Source of the DNA: JAEWWD01 sp964440115 | GTDB lineage: Bacteria; Bacillota; Clostridia; Christensenellales; CAG-138 | Direction of reading: 5' to 3' | DNA: 64,000 bases | NCBI GenBank assembly: GCA_964440115.1 | Contig: CAYTPV010000001.1 | Span: 248,001-312,000, forward strand | Shown here: piece after piece, positions 7,004-14,702 of the stretch | Layout: each line of letters opens with the position of its first letter | How positions within the stretch are numbered: the stretch's first letter is position 1 | Notes under the pieces: model-generated | Seen by the model: only the letters and a program-made list of their open reading frames with translations | What the model was told of the DNA's origin: nothing | The model's database searches: none | Program-made: the position numbers and the translations under genes

Positions 7004-7834
7004 TTAAACCTTTTCTTTAAATATAACTGTTCCAAGCTCAGAAAAATCCCAGCGCCCATTCTTATTCGACTGTGAATGTACTTTTAGCGTCTTTATATTG
7101 CTTCTGCCACCCATCTTAAAAACATTTTTGGCGATCCAATAGCTATGTTTAGGGTTTAAAGTTGGATAGAGATTAATACCGTGAACATTGCTTGGAAATT
7201 GCCTAACAGTATTTTGAACGCTTTCATAAAAATTCTTGCTGAAGCAGCGTACAGAATCCTTTTTGTTGTCTCGCTGAATCCATACTGTTGATAAACTACT
7301 TGTGCTTGCGGGTAACATTGCTTTAGTAACAGGATAGGTATCAGCTAATATAAGATTTATGGTATTTGTATAATCACTAGATGGGCGTAATATATTAATA
7401 TTTTCGTTATCTATATCCCTGTAATCATTATCCTGTCCATAGTCATACTCCGCAAAGGTGTCCCTAATAACTAATTTAAATTGCATTCCGTTAGGAACCC
7501 TTACAAGGCTACATTTATTATATCCGAGGATTTTTGAGCAAAACCAATAGCCAGCATAATAATGGTCGTGATATAGACCTCCAGTATTCAAAAGTCTTTC
7601 TTTATTGCTCCGCCGGATAAAAGGCAGTACCACTAAAAGCATAAGAGCAATACCGATAGTGTAATTTCCCAATTCCATTAGGTAATAATATGGTGCCGTA
7701 TCAAAATCAATGGTATTGTATACAAATATTGTCTGAAACTTAGATGCAAAATCTAATATGATCGGAATAACTAATGCTACGACAAGAAAGGCTGCCTGCA
7801 TTAATGGTCGTATCCAATCTTTAAATCTCTTCAT
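7004..7834 (-). CDS. CBASS effector, Cap15-like 2TM beta-rich protein
   Basis: 276 residues from the ATG at 7834, with AGGTGA 6 bases upstream; it overlaps the end of cap3 by 14 bases. Two membrane helices (about residues 11-30 and 57-74) are followed by a beta-rich soluble domain of about 200 residues with no enzyme motif. That architecture matches SMODS-associated 2TM beta-barrel effectors (Cap15 type), in which the beta domain binds the CD-NTase nucleotide signal and the helices disrupt the inner membrane. It is the last gene of a four-gene type II CBASS operon. The soluble part seems longer than in Cap15 as I remember it, so this may be a variant subfamily. Effector role from context strong; exact family moderate. 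Confidence 0.7.
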   Translation of the reverse strand: MKRFKDWIRPLMQAAFLVVALVIPIILDFASKFQTIFVYNTIDFDTAPYYYLMELGNYTIGIALMLLVVLPFIRRSNKERLLNTGGLYHDHYYAGYWFCSKILGYNKCSLVRVPNGMQFKLVIRDTFAEYDYGQDNDYRDIDNENINILRPSSDYTNTINLILADTYPVTKAMLPASTSSLSTVWIQRDNKKDSVRCFSKNFYESVQNTVRQFPSNVHGINLYPTLNPKHSYWIAKNVFKMGGRSNIKTLKVHSQSNKNGRWDFSELGTVIFKEKV

Positions 7835-8432
7835 CAAAAATCACCTCATTCCACATAAATGTTGTTAGCTCTGTAACCTTTTGCGAAAGAATTGAAAATC
7901 CCCAAAGGCGTAACCCTTCATAACCAGCAATCAAATGAATCTGTGTGTCATTACTAGAGCTACCTCTCCCAATTTCCTGCCAGTTCGCAAAATCCAGAAT
8001 GGAATATGATGGGATTGGCTCTGGGTGAGTATGCCACTCTCCGATGTAAGCGTAAACTCTTTCACTTTCTTCATATAGATTTTTATAAAAGCTAATATGG
8101 CCTTTATCTTTACGATAAAACCTGTTTCGATGTCTTGTATCTCTAGGCATTGGCTCTGTTGCGAATTCTATGATTAAGTTATTATTTGAAAGGTTTTCTC
8201 GCCCAATAAGTACGCCTCCCGCTTCACAGGACTTTAGGTCACATTGAAGATATTTCTTAATAATAGCCAATACGCTACTACATATTTTAATCTTCCTGCC
8301 GTTATTTTCAAATACCATATAATTACCCACATACTCTACACTTAACACTTTTGAATCGGGAACCTGGTATAGCTTCCACATCGTTTGATTGTCGTGCATA
8401 TATAGCCGATACTTTATAGCTTGCTCTTTCAA
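7821..8432 (-). CDS. cap3: CBASS Cap3, JAMM/MPN isopeptidase
   Basis: 203 residues from a TTG at 8432, supported by GGGAGAAGG 8 bases upstream. The start lies inside cap2 (110-base overlap); an internal start would leave the JAMM core intact. The metalloprotease motif is complete: Glu70 (CEAGGVLIG), His134-Thr-His136-Pro, Ser144 and Asp147 (EWHTHPEPIPSYSILD). Cap3 is the deubiquitinase-like partner that removes the CD-NTase from Cap2-made conjugates in type II CBASS. GEWHTHPEP-type sequences are typical of this bacterial JAB clade. Neighbours cap2 and the effector confirm the assignment. Confidence 0.88.
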   Translation of the reverse strand: MKEQAIKYRLYMHDNQTMWKLYQVPDSKVLSVEYVGNYMVFENNGRKIKICSSVLAIIKKYLQCDLKSCEAGGVLIGRENLSNNNLIIEFATEPMPRDTRHRNRFYRKDKGHISFYKNLYEESERVYAYIGEWHTHPEPIPSYSILDFANWQEIGRGSSSNDTQIHLIAGYEGLRLWGFSILSQKVTELTTFMWNEVIFDEEI

Positions 8433-10062
8433 AGTGGTAGCCTTCTCCCTTTAAAGAAACCAACACATTATCACAACACCTACCCTCAATGAGCCGAGCA
8501 ATCCAATCCATGCAGAGAGTAGATGATTTTAATGATATAGTTGATCCATAAGGAACAAATGAACCTCCACATCCTGCCAAATTTCTGGTGATATTTTGTC
8601 CGGGAGCACAATATGCTGTTGAATCATATAATTCCTGATTTTCTTCGCTCCATTTGAAAAAACATTCATAACAACCTGCATAAGCTGTGTTTATTACTGC
8701 AAGATGACACCCTATATCAAGCGGCTCATTCCACACATACAAGGCTGGTGCAGTTATATCTTGAGTAAATATGGTTTTATTGAGCCAACGATTTATGTTG
8801 TGATTACCCGTTGCCGAAATAATAAGATCATATTCAGCAAGATCTATGCTTTTATCTTCGATTAAATTTCTGATATTGCCATCAACAGCCTTTAAGCTAA
8901 GGTCAGGGATGTTTTTCTCAAAATATCGTGCCAATGCATCCGCCTTGTATTGGCCAATATATTCAATGCCAAGAAAGTGTCTAAATATATTTTCTGGTAG
9001 GAGAATGTCTGAGTCAACCAAGGTAATGTTTTCAAAGCCAGCTTTTATCAAATCATTAACTAGGTATCCCCCTACGGAACCACATCCAATAAGCAGACAT
9101 TTCTTCTCATCTAATAATGCGTGGTTAGAAGTCCTGCTCATGAGATGAGACTTGTCTATTCTTTGAACATAAAGCGGATAAATATTACTAGAAGGTGTTG
9201 TTGCCTCTATTTGAGCAAATCCCTCCATTCGTAATACAACGGCATTCTTGATTAATACTCCAAAGCAAGTAATAATTCCATTGGGTTGTTCTAGATCAAA
9301 TACAAATAGTTTATCGTTGCCGACTTTGTGCAGAAATCTTGAGTACTCATTCAAAGGAATCAACTTTAACAAGCTATTGATAAACTGGATACTCAATTGT
9401 TCTCTAGCATCTGGAGGATAAAGAAAATCTACTGCATGAATGCGAAAATAGACACCATTATGCTGCGAATCATTAATGTTCCATGTTCTAAAGTCTTCCA
9501 AAGAAGCCGATGCAAATAATTCAGTCTCATTCAGCCTTTTCAGGTATGAAGGATAATTCTCATTTTTGCGGCGCGAAACGGTTTCATTTGCATAGTTGAT
9601 AAGTTGAGTTCTTGGCACGGTTGGAATAGCACATTTTATGATGCGCTTTCTTGGTAGTTGACGCCAATAAAGGGAATACTCCTTTATGAAGTCTTCTTTG
9701 TTTTTTTCGTTTAGACCGTCTGAAATAATTTGAATTGCTCGTGTGATACATTGATTTAGAAGTCCGTAGAGATTGATATCAATCAACACACCCTCCAAGT
9801 CAAACAGACATATTTTCCCTTCAGTATCCACATGAGGGATATACGGGAAAACTTTGTAGTCTTCAATATATATATCAATAAGCTCTTGTTCCCACCCTGC
9901 TGGTATGCCAATAAAAACTGGTATCATCTGCCCTGCCGCTGATATTTCACAAGATATGAAGCACTCATATGTAATCTCCATATATGTTTTCTTACCTTGG
10001 CAGACGATAGCAGCAACCTTACAATTATCCAAAAGAGTCTCGTAAACTGCATCAAGATTCAT
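8323..10062 (-). CDS. cap2: CBASS Cap2, E2-E1 fusion conjugating enzyme
   Basis: 579 residues. The N-terminal part (about 1-150) is E2-like, with candidate catalytic Cys85 in PHVDTEGKICLFD. The C-terminal part (from about 315) is a ThiF/E1 domain with the nucleotide loop GCGSVGG (326-332) and a catalytic Cys498 in AGCGGSFVPYG. Cys464-x2-Cys467 and the C-terminal Cys576-x2-Cys579 probably bind zinc. In type II CBASS, Cap2 conjugates the C-terminus of the CD-NTase to target proteins and primes its activity. It starts 11 bases after the CD-NTase stop with no evident Shine-Dalgarno, suggesting coupled translation. Confidence 0.92.
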   Translation of the reverse strand: MNLDAVYETLLDNCKVAAIVCQGKKTYMEITYECFISCEISAAGQMIPVFIGIPAGWEQELIDIYIEDYKVFPYIPHVDTEGKICLFDLEGVLIDINLYGLLNQCITRAIQIISDGLNEKNKEDFIKEYSLYWRQLPRKRIIKCAIPTVPRTQLINYANETVSRRKNENYPSYLKRLNETELFASASLEDFRTWNINDSQHNGVYFRIHAVDFLYPPDAREQLSIQFINSLLKLIPLNEYSRFLHKVGNDKLFVFDLEQPNGIITCFGVLIKNAVVLRMEGFAQIEATTPSSNIYPLYVQRIDKSHLMSRTSNHALLDEKKCLLIGCGSVGGYLVNDLIKAGFENITLVDSDILLPENIFRHFLGIEYIGQYKADALARYFEKNIPDLSLKAVDGNIRNLIEDKSIDLAEYDLIISATGNHNINRWLNKTIFTQDITAPALYVWNEPLDIGCHLAVINTAYAGCYECFFKWSEENQELYDSTAYCAPGQNITRNLAGCGGSFVPYGSTISLKSSTLCMDWIARLIEGRCCDNVLVSLKGEGYHFERASYKVSAIYARQSNDVEAIPGSRFKSVKCRVCG

Positions 10063-10073
10063 ATTAAAATATA

Positions 10074-11108
10074 CTAATTTACTCCCGATGCACTAGAAGA
10101 CGGAATATAGTTGCTCTGCTGTTTTGAAGTATTCTTAACCGTTGGCACATGAAAATCATTGCCGAATATTCTTTGCAATTTTTTACACTGCTCAACCTCG
10201 TCAGCTTCAGCTTTCACTTCTTCTAAATCACGAACCAACTTTTCTATTTTATCCTTGAAATCTGTCATCTGTGAGTCAGTCATCTTTATAAAAGCATCTG
10301 TATTACTCTCAAAGTATAACGTGCTGGGCATTGGATAAGTGATACGATATAATAACCTGTTTTTATCATTAACACCTACAAAGACAAACAAGTCTTTTAT
10401 CTGCTTTGCTAGCGACAGCACAGAGTTAAAATCATCATAGCCATCCCCAACTGTATAGGATTTAAAATAATCAGCAGCGATTAAAGTGATTCCTATGCTT
10501 GCTGGCTCTGCATGTCCGCTGCTGTCAAACTTCAGATTTTTCCATCGTTTAATATAGCGTATTACGCGACGATATTGGTCACGCGCATCCTTAGCAACAG
10601 CATTATTGATGTATTCAATCAAACCATTAGGATCTGATTTTTCCCAACATATTTCTTCTGGAGTGCTATCTTTGCCACGTGCCAAATACATCTGGCTATC
10701 GTGATTCGCCTTATCAGCATATGCGTAGAGCACTAAATCAACATGGTACGCTGCTTCTCCATCTTTCTTGTATGTTACAGTAACACAGGGCTTTTTGATA
10801 GCTGCACCATATTCGGTATGATCCTTCAGAATATCCTGTACAATATTCTTGAGTTCCATCGGCTCATAACTCTCGTAATCGACATTAAATTTTAAACCAA
10901 CATCAATATCATATTCCTTATCATCAAGAGGCTCTGTGCCAATGTACATGCCATAGCTCCCTTGATTAAGAACATCAAACGCCGGTAATTTCCCGCTATT
11001 CCTTAAGATATCGACTAATATCTCGCGCTTATCCTTCAGTTCCGTCCTTACGTCATAATCAAGTTTTATCCTATCATGAAATGCCAAGAATTCTGTTTGT
11101 AAACTCAT
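10074..11108 (-). CDS. cdn: CBASS CD-NTase (cyclic oligonucleotide synthase)
   Basis: 344 residues, a normal CD-NTase length, first gene of the operon, with GGAGG 8 bases before the ATG. The nucleotidyltransferase core is visible: Gly50-Ser51 (NQGSYGMYIG), the metal-binding pair Asp67 and Asp69 (EYDIDVGL) and the third Asp124 (HVDLVLYAY). The C-terminal half is the helical domain, followed by a flexible Ser-rich tail ending ASGVN. In type II systems the tail is the substrate of Cap2; the terminal residue here is Asn rather than the Gly or Ala I would expect. The clade and nucleotide product cannot be read from sequence alone. Confidence 0.92.
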   Translation of the reverse strand: MSLQTEFLAFHDRIKLDYDVRTELKDKREILVDILRNSGKLPAFDVLNQGSYGMYIGTEPLDDKEYDIDVGLKFNVDYESYEPMELKNIVQDILKDHTEYGAAIKKPCVTVTYKKDGEAAYHVDLVLYAYADKANHDSQMYLARGKDSTPEEICWEKSDPNGLIEYINNAVAKDARDQYRRVIRYIKRWKNLKFDSSGHAEPASIGITLIAADYFKSYTVGDGYDDFNSVLSLAKQIKDLFVFVGVNDKNRLLYRITYPMPSTLYFESNTDAFIKMTDSQMTDFKDKIEKLVRDLEEVKAEADEVEQCKKLQRIFGNDFHVPTVKNTSKQQSNYIPSSSASGVN

Positions 11109-11730
11109 CGAAATTTCCTCCTTATTATTGTTTTATACACTGCATCATGCGTAGTTCGGTATTTTTGCTCCACTTGTCCTTCGTTGAGTCGCTATTATTG
11201 CTATTACGTGACCTTTTCTGAACTTCCGATTATGCTAAATATGTGACCCTCGCCGAGCTTCCATTATAACGATAATCAGCTAATCCATTTCTTTTTGTTT
11301 CGACACGATCTGCTTTTCACCTGTAGTGGACCATCAATTTTCATGTCACTTTACCGCAATGATGATACTCATCGTCGTATTGGATATTTCCCCAAATTAT
11401 GTATGTCTCTTAATAAGTGTACATCAAATAAACCGATAATAATAGACATATTTTGCATGAATGGCTCATAGCTCATGAATGAGTTTCGGATAAGATCGTT
11501 CACGTATAGCGACAGAACGTCTCCCCATAAAATGGAATATCATAGCATCGGGGGGTGTGCACCTTTTAACGAAAGACCTCCAAATCGCGGGAGGGGTGTG
11601 CATACCTTTTGACGATGCTATGTTCAAAGACTAAAATCGCCGCTCCAATGCTGTCTGATTTCTCACCAAAACAACAAAAAAGCCCAGAATATCTGGACTT
11701 TCTCATTGTATCAAGACCTACGTCTTTATT
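11109..11730. other. Non-coding gap between CBASS and tRNA-Glu
   Basis: About 620 AT-rich bases with no credible gene. It must hold the CBASS promoter, but I see no convincing -35/-10 pair. It contains two loosely similar segments starting GTGACC (about 11209-11275) and the inverted repeat at 11541-11622. No integrase, insertion sequence, or copy of the tRNA 3' end was found. Confidence 0.5.
11541..11622. repeat. 82-bp inverted-repeat element with internal direct repeats
   Basis: CATAGCATCG (11541-11550) and its exact complement CGATGCTATG (11613-11622) enclose two direct copies of GGGGTGTGCA(TA)CCTTTT(A/G)ACGA. Lies 109 bases past the 3' end of tRNA-Glu, at the edge of the defence island. 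Could be a recombination site, a miniature element or a structured RNA. Confidence 0.5.
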
Positions 11731-11806
11731 TGGCACCCAGTAGGGGAGTCGAACCCCTGTCACTGCCGTGAGAGGGCAGCGTCCTAGGCCACTAGACGAA
11801 CTGGGC
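11731..11806 (-). tRNA. tRNA-Glu (anticodon CTC)
   Basis: 76 bases including an encoded CCA. The complement folds as a cloverleaf: acceptor GCCCAGT/ACTGGGT with a G-U closing pair, anticodon stem CTGCC/GGCAG around the loop CTCTCAC (anticodon CTC), and T-arm AGGGG-TTCGACT-CCCCT. Closely resembles bacterial tRNA-Glu. Its 3' end faces the defence island, a common integration site for islands. Confidence 0.96.
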
Positions 11807-11874
11807 ATATCACGGGCGTTTGCCGCGCATTACTAATAATACTGGTTTTCTCGATTGCTGTCAATATGGTTTTT

Positions 11875-12630
11875 CTAACGCAACGCCGACTGGGCAGACA
11901 GCCCGCGCCACACCCGGTTCATGGAAAACAGGCCGAATATTCCAGTGGCCGTCGCTGCCCCAAAGAATAGAACGGTATGAACAAGAGGCGGCAGAATGCC
12001 GCTCAAGATCCACATCCGCATTCCTTCTGTAAGATAGAATAGCGGATTGAGGCGCATAAGCAGCACCGTTAAATCAGGTACAGCGTATATAAAAGGCCAC
12101 ACGATTGGCGTTGTCCAAAACAACAGTGGAAGCGTGATTTGTATGCCCTCTTCCGCAGCGGAAAACAAAGGCGCAAACGCAGACGCGAGCAGACCCTGCG
12201 CCACAGCGTTGAACAGATTGCAGAAGAGCAGATAGGGCAGCAGATATACGGCTTTTAGGGATATCCCGCAAAAAAGAGCCGCCGCAACAGAAACTGCTGT
12301 CCAAAACAAAAGCGTCGGCAACGCGCATAGTGCCTGTGCCGCGCAAAATATGGCAGGTTCGCAACCCCACGCACAAAGTAGGCCGGAATATTCCGATGAA
12401 CCTTCCAGCGAGCGTTCAACAATTTCTTTGAAATAAAACCAGGGGGATATTCCGCATAACAGGAATACCGTGTATGGCAGACCATTCGTTCGAATTTGAC
12501 CGCTAAGAGCCCATGACAGTGCAACGACAAGTACTGCCTGCTCTAAAAGCCGCATTCCCCTTACCTTCGTATCTGCCGATCTCCAAAGCGCAAAGGTAAG
12601 CGCCATCAAACGCGAACGTGAGCTTTTCAA
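11875..12630 (-). CDS. ABC-2 type export permease (polysaccharide-export type)
   Basis: 251 residues from a TTG at 12630, with AGGAGG 8 bases upstream. About six hydrophobic segments and the motifs LLCGISPWFYFKEIVE and LNPLFYLTEGMRMWI match the TagG/Wzm/RfbA permease family, which exports cell-surface polysaccharides with a separate ATPase. No ATPase partner is next to it: the upstream gene is xpt and the downstream feature is tRNA-Glu. It may pair with a distant ATPase or be a relic. A hairpin with a short T-run separates it from xpt. Substrate unknown. Confidence 0.8.
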   Translation of the reverse strand: MKSSRSRLMALTFALWRSADTKVRGMRLLEQAVLVVALSWALSGQIRTNGLPYTVFLLCGISPWFYFKEIVERSLEGSSEYSGLLCAWGCEPAIFCAAQALCALPTLLFWTAVSVAAALFCGISLKAVYLLPYLLFCNLFNAVAQGLLASAFAPLFSAAEEGIQITLPLLFWTTPIVWPFIYAVPDLTVLLMRLNPLFYLTEGMRMWILSGILPPLVHTVLFFGAATATGIFGLFSMNRVWRGLSAQSALR

Positions 12631-12640
12631 ATTTCACCCC

Positions 12641-12681
12641 TCCTATACAAAATGCCTGCATACATAGGATGAACCATATGC
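12641..12681 (-). terminator. Hairpin between xpt and the permease gene
   Basis: On the minus strand, GCCTGCATA and TATGCAGGC pair around a 13-base loop and are followed by ATTTTG. Likely a terminator or partial attenuator after xpt. Confidence 0.55.
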
Positions 12682-12719
12682 AGGCAGGCATGTGTGTCAA
12701 TGCAAGGAGGCCGTGGGTG

Positions 12720-13292
12720 TTATTGCCGGAAAACGATATTTTTTTCTTGTGCGCTTTCGATGATTGCCAATGATTTCAGGTTGACTCCCTGTTCGCGAAG
12801 CCGCTGGCCGCCTGTTTGAAATCCCTTTTCAACAGCAACGCCGACGCCAATCAAATTCGCGCCGGATTGATTTACAATTTCAATCAAACCGCGCAGCGCT
12901 TCACCGTTTGCGAGAAAATCATCTACGATCAGCACATTGTCGTTTTCCGTAAGCCACTGCTTGGCCATAAGCAGCGTAACTTTCTTTTTATAGGTATAGG
13001 AATAAATTTCGCTCTGATACAGTCCGCCTTCTATATTGTCACTCTTTGCCTTTTTCGCAAACACCAGCGGAACGCCGAATTCCAAAGCAGTAATGGCGCC
13101 AAGCGCAATACCGGAAGCTTCCACCGTCAGTATTTTGTTGATTTCCTTTTGCGGAAACAGCCTGCGGAATTCCTTTGCCAGTTGCTGCATGAGCTGTATA
13201 TCCACCTGATGATTCAAAAAGCCATCGATTTTAATAATGTTGCCCGGCAATACGCGACCCTCTGCGCAAATCCGGTCCTGTAAAAGCTGCAT
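12720..13292 (-). CDS. xpt: Xanthine phosphoribosyltransferase
   Basis: 190 residues, the usual Xpt length. It converts xanthine and PRPP to XMP in purine salvage. The PRPP-binding motif VLIVDDFLANGEA is near residues 120-132; EASGIALGA and VFAKKAKSDN blocks are typical of Xpt/PurR-type PRTases. The ATG follows GAGGGAAGAGC. The roughly 140-base upstream region, shared with the divergent rex promoter, shows no purine riboswitch consensus, unlike B. subtilis xpt. The C-terminal residues complete the fold. Confidence 0.93.
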   Translation of the reverse strand: MQLLQDRICAEGRVLPGNIIKIDGFLNHQVDIQLMQQLAKEFRRLFPQKEINKILTVEASGIALGAITALEFGVPLVFAKKAKSDNIEGGLYQSEIYSYTYKKKVTLLMAKQWLTENDNVLIVDDFLANGEALRGLIEIVNQSGANLIGVGVAVEKGFQTGGQRLREQGVNLKSLAIIESAQEKNIVFRQ

Positions 13293-13433
13293 TGCTCTTC
13301 CCTCAAATTACGTATAATTTTTCTTTATTATGCGCTAAAATAGGCGTATATTCAAGCATAATTCGCACAAGTTATTAAAATATATTCGTAATTCAATGCG
13401 GGTTTGACAATTTTATCGTACAGATGAATCCCC

Positions 13434-13462
13434 TTGAAGCCCGCAAATTGTTAGGATATAAT
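13434..13462 (+). promoter_or_regulatory. Promoter of rex
   Basis: -35 TTGAAG (13434-13439), 17-base spacer, -10 TATAAT (13457-13462). About 50 bases upstream of the rex start. No clear Rex palindrome overlaps it. Confidence 0.7.
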
Positions 13463-13511
13463 GAATCTGGAACAGTGCGGATTGATTTATTTACCAGGAG
13501 GGTCGTCGTAC

Positions 13512-14147
13512 ATGAAAATACAGAAAGTCTCAGAGGCCGTTATCAGGCGGCTGCCCCGATATTATCGCCAGTTGGAACTGCTCGCCGCCAAAAATGTGGA
13601 GCGGATTTCATCGAGCGAGCTGGCGCAGCAAATGGGACTTAATCCGTCTCAGGTACGTCAGGACCTGAATTGCTTTGGCGGGTTCGGCCAGCAGGGTTAC
13701 GGCTACCCCGTACAAAACCTGCATAAGGAAATAGCAGCTATTCTTGGCCTCAATCGCAATTACCGGATGGTGATCGCGGGCGCGGGCAATATCGGTCAGG
13801 CTTTATGCAAATACGAGGGGTTTTCCAAGAAAGGGTTCGAAGTAGTAGCGCTTTTTGATATCGACGAAGCGCTCATAGGAAAAACGATCAACGGAAAGCC
13901 AATCTTGCATGTCGATACGCTTGGGAGCTTTATTCGCGAAAATGATATAGACATCGGTATAATCACTGCGCGCCGGCGCGCTGCCCAGCCGCTTGCGGAT
14001 ACCATGGTGGAAGCGGGCATCCGCGCCATATGGAATTTCGTGCCCACGGACGTAACTGCCCCCGTCCCCATTGAGAACATTCAGCTCAGCGACAGCATGT
14101 TTGTTCTTTCTTACAGGCTCAACAGCCCCGGCAGCGGAAATGAATAA
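13512..14147 (+). CDS. rex: Redox-sensing transcriptional repressor Rex
   Basis: 211 residues from the ATG at 13512, with AGGAGGG upstream. The N-terminal winged helix (about 1-80) includes SSSELAQQMGLNPSQVRQDLNCFGGFG, the Rex DNA-recognition region. The Rossmann domain has GAGNIG (90-95) for NAD(H). Rex senses the NADH/NAD+ ratio and represses fermentation genes; the local ptb-buk and LDH/MDH-type genes are plausible targets, but I did not see its operator at them. Divergent from xpt. Confidence 0.96.
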   Translation: MKIQKVSEAVIRRLPRYYRQLELLAAKNVERISSSELAQQMGLNPSQVRQDLNCFGGFGQQGYGYPVQNLHKEIAAILGLNRNYRMVIAGAGNIGQALCKYEGFSKKGFEVVALFDIDEALIGKTINGKPILHVDTLGSFIRENDIDIGIITARRRAAQPLADTMVEAGIRAIWNFVPTDVTAPVPIENIQLSDSMFVLSYRLNSPGSGNE

Positions 14148-14170
14148 CCGGTATTCACGATCTGCAATAC

Positions 14171-14208
14171 AAAACGCCGCCCGTTCTGACTAGAACAGGC
14201 GGCGTTCT
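14171..14208. terminator. Bidirectional terminator between rex and rsfS
   Basis: A near-perfect 15-bp stem (AACGCCGCCCGTTCT with AGAACAGGCGGCGTT, loop gact) followed by CTTT on the plus strand. Separates the convergent genes rex and rsfS. Confidence 0.8.
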
Positions 14209-14227
14209 TTATGCTTTGCGAAACTGC

Positions 14228-14674
14228 TTATTCTTTTTTCTGACCGGCAGCCGACTGCTGCTCTTTCTCTTCCATTTGCTGCGAATACTGGATTGCTCCG
14301 TTGGGATCATCCATCCACAGACGTTCCATGTTGTAATATTTGCGCTCGTCGGGTATAAACAGGTGAACAAGTATGCTCGCATAATCCAGCACAATCCATC
14401 TGCCTTCCGGATATCCTTCTTTTCGGCGCAGCGAAAGACCCAATGCGGGCGCCTTATCCTCTACCTCGTCGCAAAGCGCCTTAACCTGCGGAACAGCGCG
14501 TCCGCTGCAGATGATAAACCAATCCGCGATAATGGTTTTATCCGCTACGTGGATGGCAAGAATATCCTGCGCCTTTTTGTTATAAAGAATCTCACACAGC
14601 GAAAGAACAAGATCTCTGTCCTGCTGCCCGGCCAATTTTTGATTTTCAGGCACATTTACCAGTTTTTCTTCCAA
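14228..14674 (-). CDS. rsfS: Ribosomal silencing factor RsfS
   Basis: 148 residues from a TTG at 14674, preferred because AAGGAG lies 8 bases upstream. Contains the RsfS/YbeB/Iojap core with KKAQDILAIHVADKTIIADWFIICSGR and EGYPEGRWIVLDYASILVHLF. RsfS binds uL14 and blocks subunit joining when nutrients are scarce. The C-terminal 30 residues (QQMEEKEQQSAAGQKKE end) are a charged extension beyond the usual length of about 115-120. Downstream of nadD-yqeK in the conserved nadD-yqeK-rsfS order. Confidence 0.94.
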   Translation of the reverse strand: MEEKLVNVPENQKLAGQQDRDLVLSLCEILYNKKAQDILAIHVADKTIIADWFIICSGRAVPQVKALCDEVEDKAPALGLSLRRKEGYPEGRWIVLDYASILVHLFIPDERKYYNMERLWMDDPNGAIQYSQQMEEKEQQSAAGQKKE

Positions 14675-14702
14675 ATCCACTTCTCCTTTCTGATATCTCC
14701 CG

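Noticed and set aside
11541..11806. tRNA-Glu 3' end as an integration site with a duplicated end
   Set aside because: I looked for a second copy of the tRNA 3' end on the left side of the island (3.2-4.5 kb) and saw none, so a classical tRNA-integrated element is not supported.
13293..13440. Possible purine riboswitch in front of xpt
   Set aside because: Checked on the minus strand; none of the conserved purine-aptamer words is present.
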